DNA of 58,068 nucleotides from an uncultured Curvibacter sp. GTDB taxonomy: Bacteria > Pseudomonadota > Gammaproteobacteria > Burkholderiales > Burkholderiaceae_C. Below the pieces are notes generated by a model. The model saw only the letters and a list, made by a program, of their open reading frames with translations. It was not told the origin of the DNA and ran no database searches. How positions within the stretch are numbered: position 1 is the stretch's first letter; each line of letters starts with the position of its first letter. The DNA lies in the NCBI GenBank assembly GCA_903828535.1, contig CAIKMN010000002.1, positions 1 to 58,068 on the forward strand, in the 5' to 3' direction. A program made the position numbers and the translations under genes. Positions 36,519-45,620 of the stretch are shown piece by piece.

Positions 36519-39158
36519 ATGAACACCCCGCCTTTGCCCGCCAATCTGCCGCCGACGGCCCCACCGCCAGCCGATTGGGCGCTGCAAGAAGCCTTGGCAC
36601 TCCACCAACAAGGTCAATGGGAGCCGGCGGCTCTGGCGTACCAAGCCATTTTGGCCAATGACCCGCTTCACTACAACGCTTTGCAGCTTTTGGGCACGTT
36701 GTGCGCGCAAATTGGGCAATTCAACCCCGCCGTGACTTTGTTCGAGAAAGCCCTAGAAATTGACACGCAAAATCCAACGGTCTGGAACAACCTGGGCAAT
36801 GCACTGAATGCACTGGGACAATCAACGGCCGCGTTGTCCCGCTATGACCAAGCCATCGCTTTGGCCCCCGAGGTACCTGACTTTTATTTCAACCGTGGCA
36901 ATGCCCACAAAGACCTCGCGCACTGGGAAGCCGCTTTACTCGACTACGCCGAAGCCCTTAGAAGGCATCCCGAATACGCACAGGCCTACAACAACCAAGG
37001 CATCGTTTTGAAGCAACTCAAGCGGCTGCCTGAGGCCCAAAGAAGCTACGAGTCGGCCTTGCAATGGCATCCACAATGGGCAGAGGCTCACAATAACTTG
37101 GGGAACGTCCTGAAAGACCTGGGGCAGTTGACCGAAGCCTTGCACCATTACGACCAGGCCTTGGCGCTGCAACCTGCCTACGCCAATGCCCATTACAACC
37201 GGGGCTTGGTGCTGAGCGAACTCAAGCGCCCAGAAGAAGCCAGAGCAGCCTACGAACAGGCCATTCGATGGGGCCCGTCGCATGCCGACAGCCACTACAA
37301 CCTGGGCAAGCTGCTCCAAGATCAAGCTGATTTGGAAGCCGCATTGGCTTGCTACGACCGCGCCTTGCTTTGTCGGCCTGATTTCAGCGAGGCGCACAAC
37401 AACCGCGGCAACGTCTTGCAATTACTCAAACAATGGCCAGCGGCTTTGGACGCCTACCAGCAAGCCATTGAGTTGCAGCCCACATGGCCACAAGCGCATT
37501 ACAACGCCGGAGTGGTTTTTCAAGAAATGCTGCAATGGCCCCAAGCCATTGCTTGTTTTGAGCAAGCCTTGGCCTTGGACGCCGACTATCCGGAGGCCCA
37601 TTACAACCTCGGCGTGGTGCGACAAGCGCAAAAGCAATTGCCGCAGGCGTTGGCGCTTTACGAACGTGCACTGGCCCTTCGGCCCGATTACGCGTACCTC
37701 AGCGGCATCCGTTTATACGCCCAATTAAATGTGGGCGATTGGACTGACTTTGAGGCCCGTCGCTTGGCTTTGGACCAGGCGGTTCGCGCAGGCCATCAAG
37801 CGTCACCGCCTTTTTCTTACCAGCCACTGAGCGACTCACCGGCGTTGCAAAAACAATGTGCGCAAACTTGGGTGGCAGATAAATACCCAGCCAATCCCAT
37901 TCTGGGGCCGATCACGCTGCAGTCCGCCGAGGCCAAGACGACGGCTACAGATATTGCGGCGGTTAAACGACGCATCAAAGTGGGGTATTTTTCGCCCGAC
38001 TTTCGCGAACATGCGGTGTCATTTTTGACCGCAGAGTGGTTTGAGTTGCACGACCGTGAGCAGTTTGAGACCTTTGCTTTTTCTTTGTCGCCCCCGCCAC
38101 GGGATGTCGAAGGCAATGAGGTCGACCCGATGCGAACAAGGCTGCGAAAAGCCTTTGATCATTTTCTTGACGTGGACACCTTGAGCGACCTCGACATCGC
38201 CCGCCAAGCGCGGGCCTTGGGCTTGGACGTGGCGGTGGATTTGTGCGGCTTCACAGGCCAGCACCGCATGGGGGTTTTTGCCGCGCGTGCGGCGCCGCTC
38301 CAAATCAGTTACATCGGCTACCTTGGCACGACCGGTGCGCCGTACATGGATTATTTGGTGGCCGACGAGGTCCTGGTGCCCCCGCATGAGGCCGCGCATT
38401 ACACCGAAAAAATACTGTATTTGCCTTGCTACCAAGTGAACGACCGGAAACGACCCCACGTACAAGTCGCCGTTGATCCCCTCCAAGCAAACAGCGACAA
38501 CCCACCCAGCCCATTCGCCGAGATGCGTCTACAAGGCCTGCGCCAAGCGAATGGTTTGCCTGAAACTGGTTTTGTGTTTTGTTGCTTCAACAACCCCTAC
38601 AAAATCAACCCCGAGGTGTTTGAAGATTGGATGGCCATTTTGCGTGGCGTTCCGAACAGTGTGTTGTGGTTGTTGGCAGACGACCCTGGTGGCCAAGCAG
38701 AATGCCAAGCGCAATGGCGGCAACACGCCGAACAACGCGGCGTCGCACCGACGCGGTTGGTGTTTGCACCCCGCACCGATCGCCCACGTTATTTGGCCAG
38801 GTACACCTTGGCAGATTTATTTTTGGACACGCGCCCCTACAACGCCGGCACCACCGCCAGCGATGCGTTGTGGGCCGGTTTGCCGGTGCTGACCTGCCCC
38901 GGCCGCAGCTTCAGCAGCCGCATGGCCAGCAGCTTGTTAACCGCGCTGGACAGCCCTGAGCTGATTGCCAGCGACCGCCAAGACTATGTGGGCAAAGCCA
39001 TTCATTGGGGCCTCCATGGCACGAAAGCATTGAAAGCCGCTTTGAACGATCGTCGCTCAAAAGCCCCCTTGTTCGACACCCCCCGTTTTGCCCGCTCTTG
39101 GGAAGCGGCCCTCCTGAGCACCTTAAAAACCCAGCCCTTCTTGAGCCATCCCCTCTAA
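36519..39158 (+). CDS. TPR / GT41 O-linked GlcNAc transferase-like protein
   Basis: An 879-residue protein. Residues about 20-400 form roughly eleven tetratricopeptide repeats (for example NLGNALNALGQSTAALSRYD, AYNNQGIVLKQL). The C-terminal half is a GT41 domain: KVGYFSPDFREHAVSFL contains the His that matches the catalytic-pocket His498 of human OGT, FCCFNNPYKINPEVFEDW the Lys matching Lys842, and DTRPYNAGTTASDALWAGLP the Asp matching Asp925. The nucleotide-sugar site thus appears intact. Bacterial GT41 enzymes glycosylate proteins, and the divergent Ser/Thr-rich gene pair offers possible substrates (inference). Its 3' end overlaps the opposing ogt by 36 bases. Confidence 0.9.
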   Translation: MNTPPLPANLPPTAPPPADWALQEALALHQQGQWEPAALAYQAILANDPLHYNALQLLGTLCAQIGQFNPAVTLFEKALEIDTQNPTVWNNLGNALNALGQSTAALSRYDQAIALAPEVPDFYFNRGNAHKDLAHWEAALLDYAEALRRHPEYAQAYNNQGIVLKQLKRLPEAQRSYESALQWHPQWAEAHNNLGNVLKDLGQLTEALHHYDQALALQPAYANAHYNRGLVLSELKRPEEARAAYEQAIRWGPSHADSHYNLGKLLQDQADLEAALACYDRALLCRPDFSEAHNNRGNVLQLLKQWPAALDAYQQAIELQPTWPQAHYNAGVVFQEMLQWPQAIACFEQALALDADYPEAHYNLGVVRQAQKQLPQALALYERALALRPDYAYLSGIRLYAQLNVGDWTDFEARRLALDQAVRAGHQASPPFSYQPLSDSPALQKQCAQTWVADKYPANPILGPITLQSAEAKTTATDIAAVKRRIKVGYFSPDFREHAVSFLTAEWFELHDREQFETFAFSLSPPPRDVEGNEVDPMRTRLRKAFDHFLDVDTLSDLDIARQARALGLDVAVDLCGFTGQHRMGVFAARAAPLQISYIGYLGTTGAPYMDYLVADEVLVPPHEAAHYTEKILYLPCYQVNDRKRPHVQVAVDPLQANSDNPPSPFAEMRLQGLRQANGLPETGFVFCCFNNPYKINPEVFEDWMAILRGVPNSVLWLLADDPGGQAECQAQWRQHAEQRGVAPTRLVFAPRTDRPRYLARYTLADLFLDTRPYNAGTTASDALWAGLPVLTCPGRSFSSRMASSLLTALDSPELIASDRQDYVGKAIHWGLHGTKALKAALNDRRSKAPLFDTPRFARSWEAALLSTLKTQPFLSHPL

Positions 39159-39629
39159 GGCCAACAAAGCCGCTTTGTTTTGAAGGCCACCGGCATAACC
39201 CGTCAACCGGCCATTGGCACCTATGACGCGGTGACAAGGGACGATGATGGCCACCGGATTGCGCCCATTGGCCGCGCCAACAGCACGCACTGCACTTGGA
39301 TTTCCCAGGGCTTGCGCTTGCTGGCCATACGTCCAAGTGCTGCCCCAAGGGATTTGCTGCAACGCCGCCCAAGCGGCTTGTTGAAATGGGGTGCCTTGCA
39401 GGCTCAAGGGCACACTAAAAACCCGTCTTTTCCCAGAGAAAAATTCTTGTAACTCTTCTTGCGCCTGCTGCAAAACTGCGTGCTTGACGGTGGGGGAGTG
39501 CAAACCTTGGGGGTTGGCTGCTGCCGTCTTCTGGGTGCCTAAAAAACAAACTTCCGTTAAACCGAGGTCGTCTGCGCCCAAGCGCAACTCGCCCAGTGGA
39601 GACGACCAAGTGACGAACGTGCTGGCCAT
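39123..39629 (-). CDS. ogt: Methylated-DNA--protein-cysteine methyltransferase
   Basis: A 168-residue suicide enzyme that removes alkyl groups from O6 of guanine. The acceptor Cys132 lies in IIVPCHRVIG, preceded by the Asn-hinge segment GAANGRNPVA and the Arg-bearing helix GNPSAVRAVG. The start ATG at 39629 is chosen because upstream residues run into the end of ntrX. It lies ten bases after ntrX. Ogt and Ada-C types share this domain; no Ada N-terminal domain is present. Confidence 0.95.
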   Translation of the reverse strand: MASTFVTWSSPLGELRLGADDLGLTEVCFLGTQKTAAANPQGLHSPTVKHAVLQQAQEELQEFFSGKRRVFSVPLSLQGTPFQQAAWAALQQIPWGSTWTYGQQAQALGNPSAVRAVGAANGRNPVAIIVPCHRVIGANGRLTGYAGGLQNKAALLALEGMAQEGLGF

Positions 39630-39639
39630 GGCGGGGGCC

Positions 39640-40377
39640 TCAGGCTTTTTTGGCTCGGCCCAAGTCAACCCCGAGTTGGCGCAACTTGCGGTAAAGGTGC
39701 GTCCGCTCCAATCCTGTCTTGTCGGCAACGCGTGTCATGGAGCCGTGCTCTTTATCCAAGTGGTATTCGAAATACGCCTTTTCGAAACTGTCACGCGCCT
39801 CGCGCAAAGGCAACTCAAAATGCGCCCAAGTGGGTGGGGATGTGGGCGTGGACGCTTGAACGGCGGATTCTTCGGCCAAAGCGGCCGCTGAGGGGGTGCC
39901 GTCCAGCAACGGCGGTGCGGACTCACCAGCCCAGGTTGTCGCCCCTTGAGTCGATGCCAAAGTCGGAGCGGGTAAAGAGGCCGAAAACGAGGAAGTGGCC
40001 GCTTTTCGCAATTGGCCCCGGGCCAGTCCTTGCTCCACGGCCTTCAACAATTTCTGCAACGTAATGGGTTTTTCAAGGAAAGAAAATGCACCAATTCGGG
40101 TGGCTTCAACAGCCGTTTCGATGGTGGCGTGACCGCTCATCATGATCACGGGCATGGTCAGGGTGGCGCTGGCCGCCCACTCCTTGAGCAAGGAAACACC
40201 GTCGGTGTCGGGCATCCAAATGTCCAACAAAACCAAATCGAATTCCGCCTTTTGACGCGCTTCTCGCGCTTGTGCGGCATTTTCTGCGAGCTCCACTTGA
40301 TGACCTTCGTCATTCAAGATTTCAGAGAGCAGGTCTCGGATACCCAGTTCGTCGTCCACCACCAAAATATTGGCCAT
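39640..40377 (-). CDS. ntrX: NtrX-like response regulator lacking the AAA+ domain
   Basis: A 245-residue protein. The receiver domain (1-120) has acceptor Asp52 in LLDIWMPD and Lys in LEKPITLQ. An Ala/Ser/Pro-rich linker (about 125-190) follows, and then a Fis-type helix-turn-helix (MTRVADKTGLERTHLYRKLR). Full NtrX proteins carry a sigma-54-interacting AAA+ domain between these parts; it is absent here, so this protein must regulate without driving sigma-54 open-complex formation. It lies 26 bases after the NtrY-like kinase, its probable partner. Confidence 0.9.
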   Translation of the reverse strand: MANILVVDDELGIRDLLSEILNDEGHQVELAENAAQAREARQKAEFDLVLLDIWMPDTDGVSLLKEWAASATLTMPVIMMSGHATIETAVEATRIGAFSFLEKPITLQKLLKAVEQGLARGQLRKAATSSFSASLPAPTLASTQGATTWAGESAPPLLDGTPSAAALAEESAVQASTPTSPPTWAHFELPLREARDSFEKAYFEYHLDKEHGSMTRVADKTGLERTHLYRKLRQLGVDLGRAKKA

Positions 40378-40403
40378 TGTTGCGTTTACTCTTTGTCAGA
40401 TCG

Positions 40404-42755
40404 TCAGGAGGCTGGGAGTTCAAGGGGCTGTTCTGGCTTAAATGATAGCGAGACTTTGGCTCCCTTGACGGCGCTGTCTTCAACCACGTTCGACAAATCA
40501 ATGCGCGCGCCGTGGTCATCAACAATTTTTTTAACCACCGCCAAACCCAAGCCGGTGCCTTTGGATTTGGTGGTGACATAAGGCTCAAAGGCCCGCTTCA
40601 AAATGGTTTCTGCAAAACCGGCGCCGTGGTCTCGAACCACCAAGCGCACGCGATGAGATGATTCGCTCCACTGGGTGCTAATTTCTACCCCCTGCGCCGT
40701 TTTATCAGCCGAGTCGCCAGCCTCACTCGCCACGCGGGTGTCTTGGGCGTCTTGGGCGTTTTGCAGCAAGTTGTGAATGACTTGTCGCAACTGCTGGGCA
40801 TCGCCCAAGATGGGGGGGCAGCGGGCGTCTAGGCGCACCTGCAAACCCCCGAGGGCATCGGCTTGCGTTGGGTCAGCGCCATAAAGCTGAACCACGTCAG
40901 TGACCAAGTCATTCAGGTTCAAAGATTCCAGCTGTGCGGCGGGCAAGCGGGCGTAATCTCGGAACTCGTTCACCAATCGCTTCATGGCGTCAACCTGATC
41001 GACGATGGTTTTGACCGACTTCGTGAGGACCGCTTGTTCAGACGCAGGTACTTTGCCGGAGAGCTTCATTTCCAAGCGCTCTGCCGAGAGCTGAATGGGC
41101 GTTAAGGGGTTTTTAATTTCGTGGGCCAACCGCCGGGCGACTTCGCCCCAGGCCTGCGCCCGTTGCGCGGAAACGATCTCGGTGATGTCGTCAAACACCA
41201 GCAATTGGGCCTGACCCGGCAGAGCGGCCGCCCGTGTGACCAAGGTCAGGTGTTGGGGATCCCCTTGCACCGAGCCACTCAGGTTGCCGCCCAGATTCAA
41301 CTCAAAGGATTGTTGCCAATGGTCAGAGCCATGGGGTTGAACCGGGTCACTTAAAACGGCCTTGAGTTGGGCGTCCACTCGTTCAGCAAAGGGACCTAGG
41401 TTGGGAATTTGGTCCAAGGTTTTGCCCAGGTAAGGGGTCAAAGGGACTCGCAAAATGGCCATGGCCCCAGGATTCGCCGAGAGCAGATGGCCATGCTCAT
41501 CAAACACCATCACGCCGGCGGTCAGGTTGTCGAGGATGGTTTGCAAATTGGCACGCGCAGTGCTGACCTCGGCCATGGTTTGATCGACCGTGGCTCGGGC
41601 CTCAAAAAGCTGCTGGGTCATGTCGGCAAAAGCCCGCGTCAAGCCCCCCAACTCGTCTTTGTTGCTCAAAGCCGCTTTGGGGCTGAGGTTGCCCAGCGTC
41701 ACCTCACGCACGCCTTCAGCCAAGACCAAAAGGGGCCGCGCCAATTGGTTGCCAAACACCACCGCAAAAATGATGGAGCCCAGCACGGCCAAAAAAAGAC
41801 TCAGGGTCAAAGTGGCGATGTACATGCGTTGCAGGCCCACGCGTCCCAAAGCACGCTCTTGGTACTCACGATTGGCCACTTCGACGGCCAAAGCATTGGC
41901 CACCAAAGCCCGCGGCATGGCCACGGTCAATTGCAAAATGCGGGGCTCCGCGAACAAGCCCATGTGCGCCGCTGGCACCAAGGCATAAGCGCGAATGTGC
42001 GCCCCAGCGCCCGGCTCTGCGCTGTTGACGGCACCGGCCTCTAGTTCGTCCAAACCCTCCACCAGCGCCACAGCGGGCTCCGTCTTCAAGCGCCTGAGCA
42101 CATTCGCAGAGGGTCGCTCTGGGCTGAGTTGGAATCGCGAAGCGCCTGCGCTGGCCATTGGTTTTCCACCCATGGACCAAGCCACCACATCGTCAGCGCC
42201 GAGCTGCTCACGCAGGCGATCGACGACGATAGGCAAAGCGTTGGCGTCCAGATCGCGCATCGACTCGGCGGCGACTTGGGTCTTTTTGGCCCAGTCGTTT
42301 GACAAGGTGTCCAGTGAGGCGCGTCCCAGACTGACGCCTGCCGACAAGGCACTTTCGACTTTCACATCAAACCAGCTTTCAATGGAGCGGGAGACGAATT
42401 GGTAAGACACGCCATAAATCAGCAGGCCCGGCACAAAACCGACAAAAGCAAATATTGCCGCCAGTTTCACCAACAACTGACTGCCGTATCGCCCTTGTTT
42501 GAGCCGCCAGTACAAACGCAAACCGGCGCCCACGATGACCGTCAACAGCAAACCCGCCACCACCAAGTTAAGCGCGAACAGCCGCACATAGTTGCGCTCG
42601 TAAAGCTCTTGGTTGTTGGTGGCCTGGGTCAATAAGAACAGCAGCACCAGGCCCAAAATCACCGCCACAGCCGCGCCCAGCACCAACAAGATTCGAACGG
42701 CTCGCGAACTCCAAGTCTGCCAAGCGGCGACGTTCAAAGCGGCGGGTGAGCTCAA
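40404..42755 (-). CDS. ntrY: NtrY-like sensor histidine kinase
   Basis: A 783-residue membrane kinase. Three hydrophobic segments occur in the first 130 residues, then a periplasmic region, a further membrane helix (IATLTLSLFLAVLGSIIF) and a HAMP domain, a PAS-like domain (NLTAGVMVFDEHGHLLSAN), the phospho-acceptor His in RRLAHEIKNPLTPIQLS, and ATP-binding boxes NLLQNAQDA, DHGAGF and GTGLGLAVVKK. NtrY senses nitrogen or redox state in related species. It overlaps the DUF4390 gene by four bases (ATGA) and precedes ntrX. Confidence 0.93.
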   Translation of the reverse strand: MSSPAALNVAAWQTWSSRAVRILLVLGAAVAVILGLVLLFLLTQATNNQELYERNYVRLFALNLVVAGLLLTVIVGAGLRLYWRLKQGRYGSQLLVKLAAIFAFVGFVPGLLIYGVSYQFVSRSIESWFDVKVESALSAGVSLGRASLDTLSNDWAKKTQVAAESMRDLDANALPIVVDRLREQLGADDVVAWSMGGKPMASAGASRFQLSPERPSANVLRRLKTEPAVALVEGLDELEAGAVNSAEPGAGAHIRAYALVPAAHMGLFAEPRILQLTVAMPRALVANALAVEVANREYQERALGRVGLQRMYIATLTLSLFLAVLGSIIFAVVFGNQLARPLLVLAEGVREVTLGNLSPKAALSNKDELGGLTRAFADMTQQLFEARATVDQTMAEVSTARANLQTILDNLTAGVMVFDEHGHLLSANPGAMAILRVPLTPYLGKTLDQIPNLGPFAERVDAQLKAVLSDPVQPHGSDHWQQSFELNLGGNLSGSVQGDPQHLTLVTRAAALPGQAQLLVFDDITEIVSAQRAQAWGEVARRLAHEIKNPLTPIQLSAERLEMKLSGKVPASEQAVLTKSVKTIVDQVDAMKRLVNEFRDYARLPAAQLESLNLNDLVTDVVQLYGADPTQADALGGLQVRLDARCPPILGDAQQLRQVIHNLLQNAQDAQDTRVASEAGDSADKTAQGVEISTQWSESSHRVRLVVRDHGAGFAETILKRAFEPYVTTKSKGTGLGLAVVKKIVDDHGARIDLSNVVEDSAVKGAKVSLSFKPEQPLELPAS

Positions 42756-43516
42756 CGCAGTAACTCCTGCGTCAGCAACCCGGTTTGACTGGCCGACAAG
42801 TTCCAGTCTGCTCGGTCGCTGACGCCAAATTGAAAGGGCCTAGGCAGTTGAGAGACGTCCAACTTGAAGCTGAAATCTAATTCTTCTTTGCCGTCCGCTG
42901 CCACGTCCTTTGAGGGCGCAATTTTCCAATTGGCGATGCGCCGGACTGAGGCCAGTGCCGCGTCTAAATCGTCAAAGCTTTGCCCCAGAGTCATCCCAAG
43001 GCCGGAGTAGTTGATGGGCGTGTTACTCACTTGCAAGCGCCAACGACGCGTCAGCGGTTGAAACGCGAGGCGGTAGTAGCGGTGGGCTGCACTGACCTGT
43101 TTGTCGTACCAATACCAACGCTTTTTCAAGACGTTGGCCTCGGCCACAAAATACAGCGGAATACCCTTTTCGGCCGCTTCCTTGACCAACGGCGGTAACT
43201 CCAAACGCAAGGTGGCCGAGAGCAGAATTTGATCGTCCCCGCGCTCCAAGCGAACCTCGTTGATTTCAATGCCCGCACCCGATGAGGCTGCAGCAGAACT
43301 GGCGGAGGGGGGCGCGCTGTTTGCGTTAGAGGTGTTTGAGGCGCTAGAGGCGTTAGAGGCGCTAGAGGCGTTAGAGGCACCAGAAGAATTGGTCGAATTG
43401 GGGGCAGGTGCGTCGGCAGCCCAAGCGGTTGCGGGCCCGGTGATAAGGCCCCCCATCAAAGCCAGCGATGCCACGAAGACCAGCCACCAGAACAGCCCTT
43501 GACGCAGGACTTTCAC
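42752..43516 (-). CDS. DUF4390 family exported protein (GTG start)
   Basis: About 254 residues from the GTG at 43516, five bases after the rsmB stop. That start gives a clean signal peptide (VKVLRQGLFWWLVFVASLAL, cleavage after ATAWA), whereas ATG at 43552 would overlap rsmB. A low-complexity Asn/Ser/Ala segment encoded by tandem repeats follows, then the conserved domain with LYFVAEANVLKKRWYWYDK and RYYRLAFQPLTRRWRLQVS. Its biochemical role is unknown; the gene regularly sits between rsmB and ntrY in Burkholderiales, so it may modulate the kinase from the periplasm. Confidence 0.82.
   Translation of the reverse strand: MKVLRQGLFWWLVFVASLALMGGLITGPATAWAADAPAPNSTNSSGASNASSASNASSASNTSNANSAPPSASSAAASSGAGIEINEVRLERGDDQILLSATLRLELPPLVKEAAEKGIPLYFVAEANVLKKRWYWYDKQVSAAHRYYRLAFQPLTRRWRLQVSNTPINYSGLGMTLGQSFDDLDAALASVRRIANWKIAPSKDVAADGKEELDFSFKLDVSQLPRPFQFGVSDRADWNLSASQTGLLTQELLR
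43341..43376. repeat. Eighteen-base tandem repeat inside the DUF4390 gene
   Basis: Two exact tandem copies of an 18-base unit (GCGCTAGAGGCGTTAGAG), flanked by diverged copies, encode the Ser-Asn-Ala linker of the exported protein. Length variation by slippage is likely. Confidence 0.85.
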
Positions 43517-43520
43517 GGCT

Positions 43521-44930
43521 TCAACTTTGCCGGCTTTTTTGCAGCAGGGCATAGAAAAATCCATCGTGGTCAATTGCCTCATCTTGGCTTGAATTATCGG
43601 TGGATTTGGGGGGATTCCAAGCGGCGACTGGCAGCAAATGCCCTGGCGACTCGGCAAGGCGGGCCTCTGGATGGTGGCGCAAAAAGGCCGCCACTTGGTC
43701 TTGACCCTCGGCTTTAAAGACCGAGCAGGTGCAATAAAGCAATTGGCCTCCAGGTTTGACCAAAGGCCACAACACCGCCAACAGGCCCGCCTGAATGACC
43801 GCCAATTGGTTGACATCGCTTTCTCGGCGCAGCCAACGCACATCGGGATGCCTGCGCACAATGCCCGAGGCCGTGCAGGGTGCGTCGAGCAAAATGCCGT
43901 CGTAAAGCGTTTCCGGGGTTTTCGGGCCCCACCATTGAGCGGGTTCTTGCGCATCGGCCACCAACACTTGCGCCGCGACGATCGATGAATTCAAGTTCAA
44001 ACGACGCAAGGTGTCATCGATGCGGGTGCACCGCTCGGCATCGATGTCCATCGCCACGACATCGGCCGCGGTGCCGCTGGCTTGCAACAACTCGAGCAAG
44101 TGGGCGGTCTTGCCGCCGGGTGCTGCGCAAGCATCGAGCAACTTCAAACGCTCGCCGGTCGGGGCGCTGAGGCCTTGCATGAGCAAGGGGGCCGCGAGTT
44201 GCGCACCTGCATCTTGTACCGAAACGGCCCCGCTAGAAAAACCGGGTAACTCATTCACGTGACAAGGTTGGCGCAACATCAAAGCCTGTTCGCCGACCCG
44301 CACCGAAGACTTGCCCGCTGACACCAACAAGTCTTGGTAATCACTCAAGCGGTGCTGACTCGTGTTGACACGCAGGGTCATGCTGGCACGGCCCGCGTTG
44401 GTCTGCAAAATGCCTTGCCAGTGTTGGGGATGGTCCTTGCGCAAGCGGTCAATCCACCAGCGCGGGTGATTCCAATGCGCCACGGGCTCTAGCGCGACGC
44501 TTTGCAACAATTCATGCTCTTCCCTCAAAAAACGGCGCAAACAGGCATTGACAAACGAGGCTTGCCCACGGGTGGCGCTTTGGCGCTTGGCCGCTTCGAC
44601 GGTTTGGTCCACCAAGGTAAAGGGTTCGTAAGGCGCCTGCTCAGCGTCCAGCGCCAAGGCCAGCGCGGTGCACAACAAGGCATCGACAGGCGGCGGCGGG
44701 TTGCGGGGGGCGAGTTTGCGGCGCAAGGCCTCGGCCTGACCCAGCACGCGGAGCACATGAAAAAGCAAGGACTGCACCCCTGGCCGCAAGGCGGCCGGCA
44801 CGTTCGTCAAGGCACGCGTTGCAGAGGCGCCGCCTCGAACCGATTGCAACACCTGGGCGGTGAGTTGCAGTTGCTGCCAGAGGGGGACCGATTGGGGCGG
44901 TGCGGAAGTCACACTCAAATTCACACTCAT
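43521..44930 (-). CDS. rsmB: 16S rRNA (cytosine(967)-C(5))-methyltransferase
   Basis: A 469-residue SAM-dependent enzyme with an N-terminal NusB-like RNA-binding domain (about 20-150) and a C-terminal methyltransferase domain: SAM motif LDACAAPGGKTAHLLELL, the release Cys in LLDAPCTASGIVRR, and the nucleophile Cys in LLYCTCSVFKAEG. The ATG at 44930 overlaps the stop of the LemA-like gene as ATGA and is preferred to the longer frame. It is the upstream partner of the DUF4390-ntrY-ntrX group. Confidence 0.95.
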   Translation of the reverse strand: MSVNLSVTSAPPQSVPLWQQLQLTAQVLQSVRGGASATRALTNVPAALRPGVQSLLFHVLRVLGQAEALRRKLAPRNPPPPVDALLCTALALALDAEQAPYEPFTLVDQTVEAAKRQSATRGQASFVNACLRRFLREEHELLQSVALEPVAHWNHPRWWIDRLRKDHPQHWQGILQTNAGRASMTLRVNTSQHRLSDYQDLLVSAGKSSVRVGEQALMLRQPCHVNELPGFSSGAVSVQDAGAQLAAPLLMQGLSAPTGERLKLLDACAAPGGKTAHLLELLQASGTAADVVAMDIDAERCTRIDDTLRRLNLNSSIVAAQVLVADAQEPAQWWGPKTPETLYDGILLDAPCTASGIVRRHPDVRWLRRESDVNQLAVIQAGLLAVLWPLVKPGGQLLYCTCSVFKAEGQDQVAAFLRHHPEARLAESPGHLLPVAAWNPPKSTDNSSQDEAIDHDGFFYALLQKSRQS

Positions 44931-45535
44931 TTGGGGTTGTTTTGCACCCATTCCATCGGAACGGCAGGTTGGTAATTCAAAAGTTTCGCCAATAAAAGGG
45001 CTGGAAATTGGCCGATGGCTTGGTTGTATTGCGCCACCGCTTGGTTGAAGGCCGCCACCGCCAACTGGTCTTGTTGCAACAAAGCCACCAAGGCCTGGGG
45101 TGGCGTGCCAATCACGTTGACATCTTCCATTTTGGCCTTGACCTCGGTCCAGGCGGCACTGAGTGAGCGCATCAAAGCGGGGTCCAGCGGTTTGAGTTTG
45201 GCGGCTTGCAGGGCTTTCTTAAACGGCTCTAAATCCATGCTCACCGGACGCGCCCATGCGTCTAACAGCAACACAGAAGCAGAGGCGTGCACCTCCATCC
45301 AAGCCAAGTGCATGAACCATTGCGATTCCAACAAACCAAAAGCCTGGCGTGCTGCCGCGCGCAGCCGCACGATGCGGTTGTTGGCCCCCAAGACCCAGCA
45401 CAACAAGCCAACCAGTGTCAGCCAAACCCACCAGGGCTGGTCCCAAATGGCAAAGTTGCCCACCCGTTCCACCGTGTCGGCCGCATCCCCTGCCTCTACG
45501 GTGTCTGGCCCCACGGCCACGGCTTGCGCGTCCAT
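44927..45535 (-). CDS. LemA-like membrane protein
   Basis: A 202-residue protein with one membrane helix near the N-terminus (WWVWLTLVGLLCWVLGA). The C-terminal part YNQAIGQFPALLLAKLL followed by NYQPAVPM resembles the end of LemA proteins. The ATG at 45535 has GGAGAA upstream; an 18-residue longer form is less likely. LemA family members are of unknown function and are anchored in the cytoplasmic membrane. It starts 85 bases after the rpoC stop with no clear terminator between them. Confidence 0.7.
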   Translation of the reverse strand: MDAQAVAVGPDTVEAGDAADTVERVGNFAIWDQPWWVWLTLVGLLCWVLGANNRIVRLRAAARQAFGLLESQWFMHLAWMEVHASASVLLLDAWARPVSMDLEPFKKALQAAKLKPLDPALMRSLSAAWTEVKAKMEDVNVIGTPPQALVALLQQDQLAVAAFNQAVAQYNQAIGQFPALLLAKLLNYQPAVPMEWVQNNPK

Positions 45536-45620
45536 CGACTGGTTCTCCAAAAAAATGTCCCCGCCGATCGTACGACATTCGCACGACACGACGGGGAGGG
45601 ATCAGGAAGACTGAACCGAA

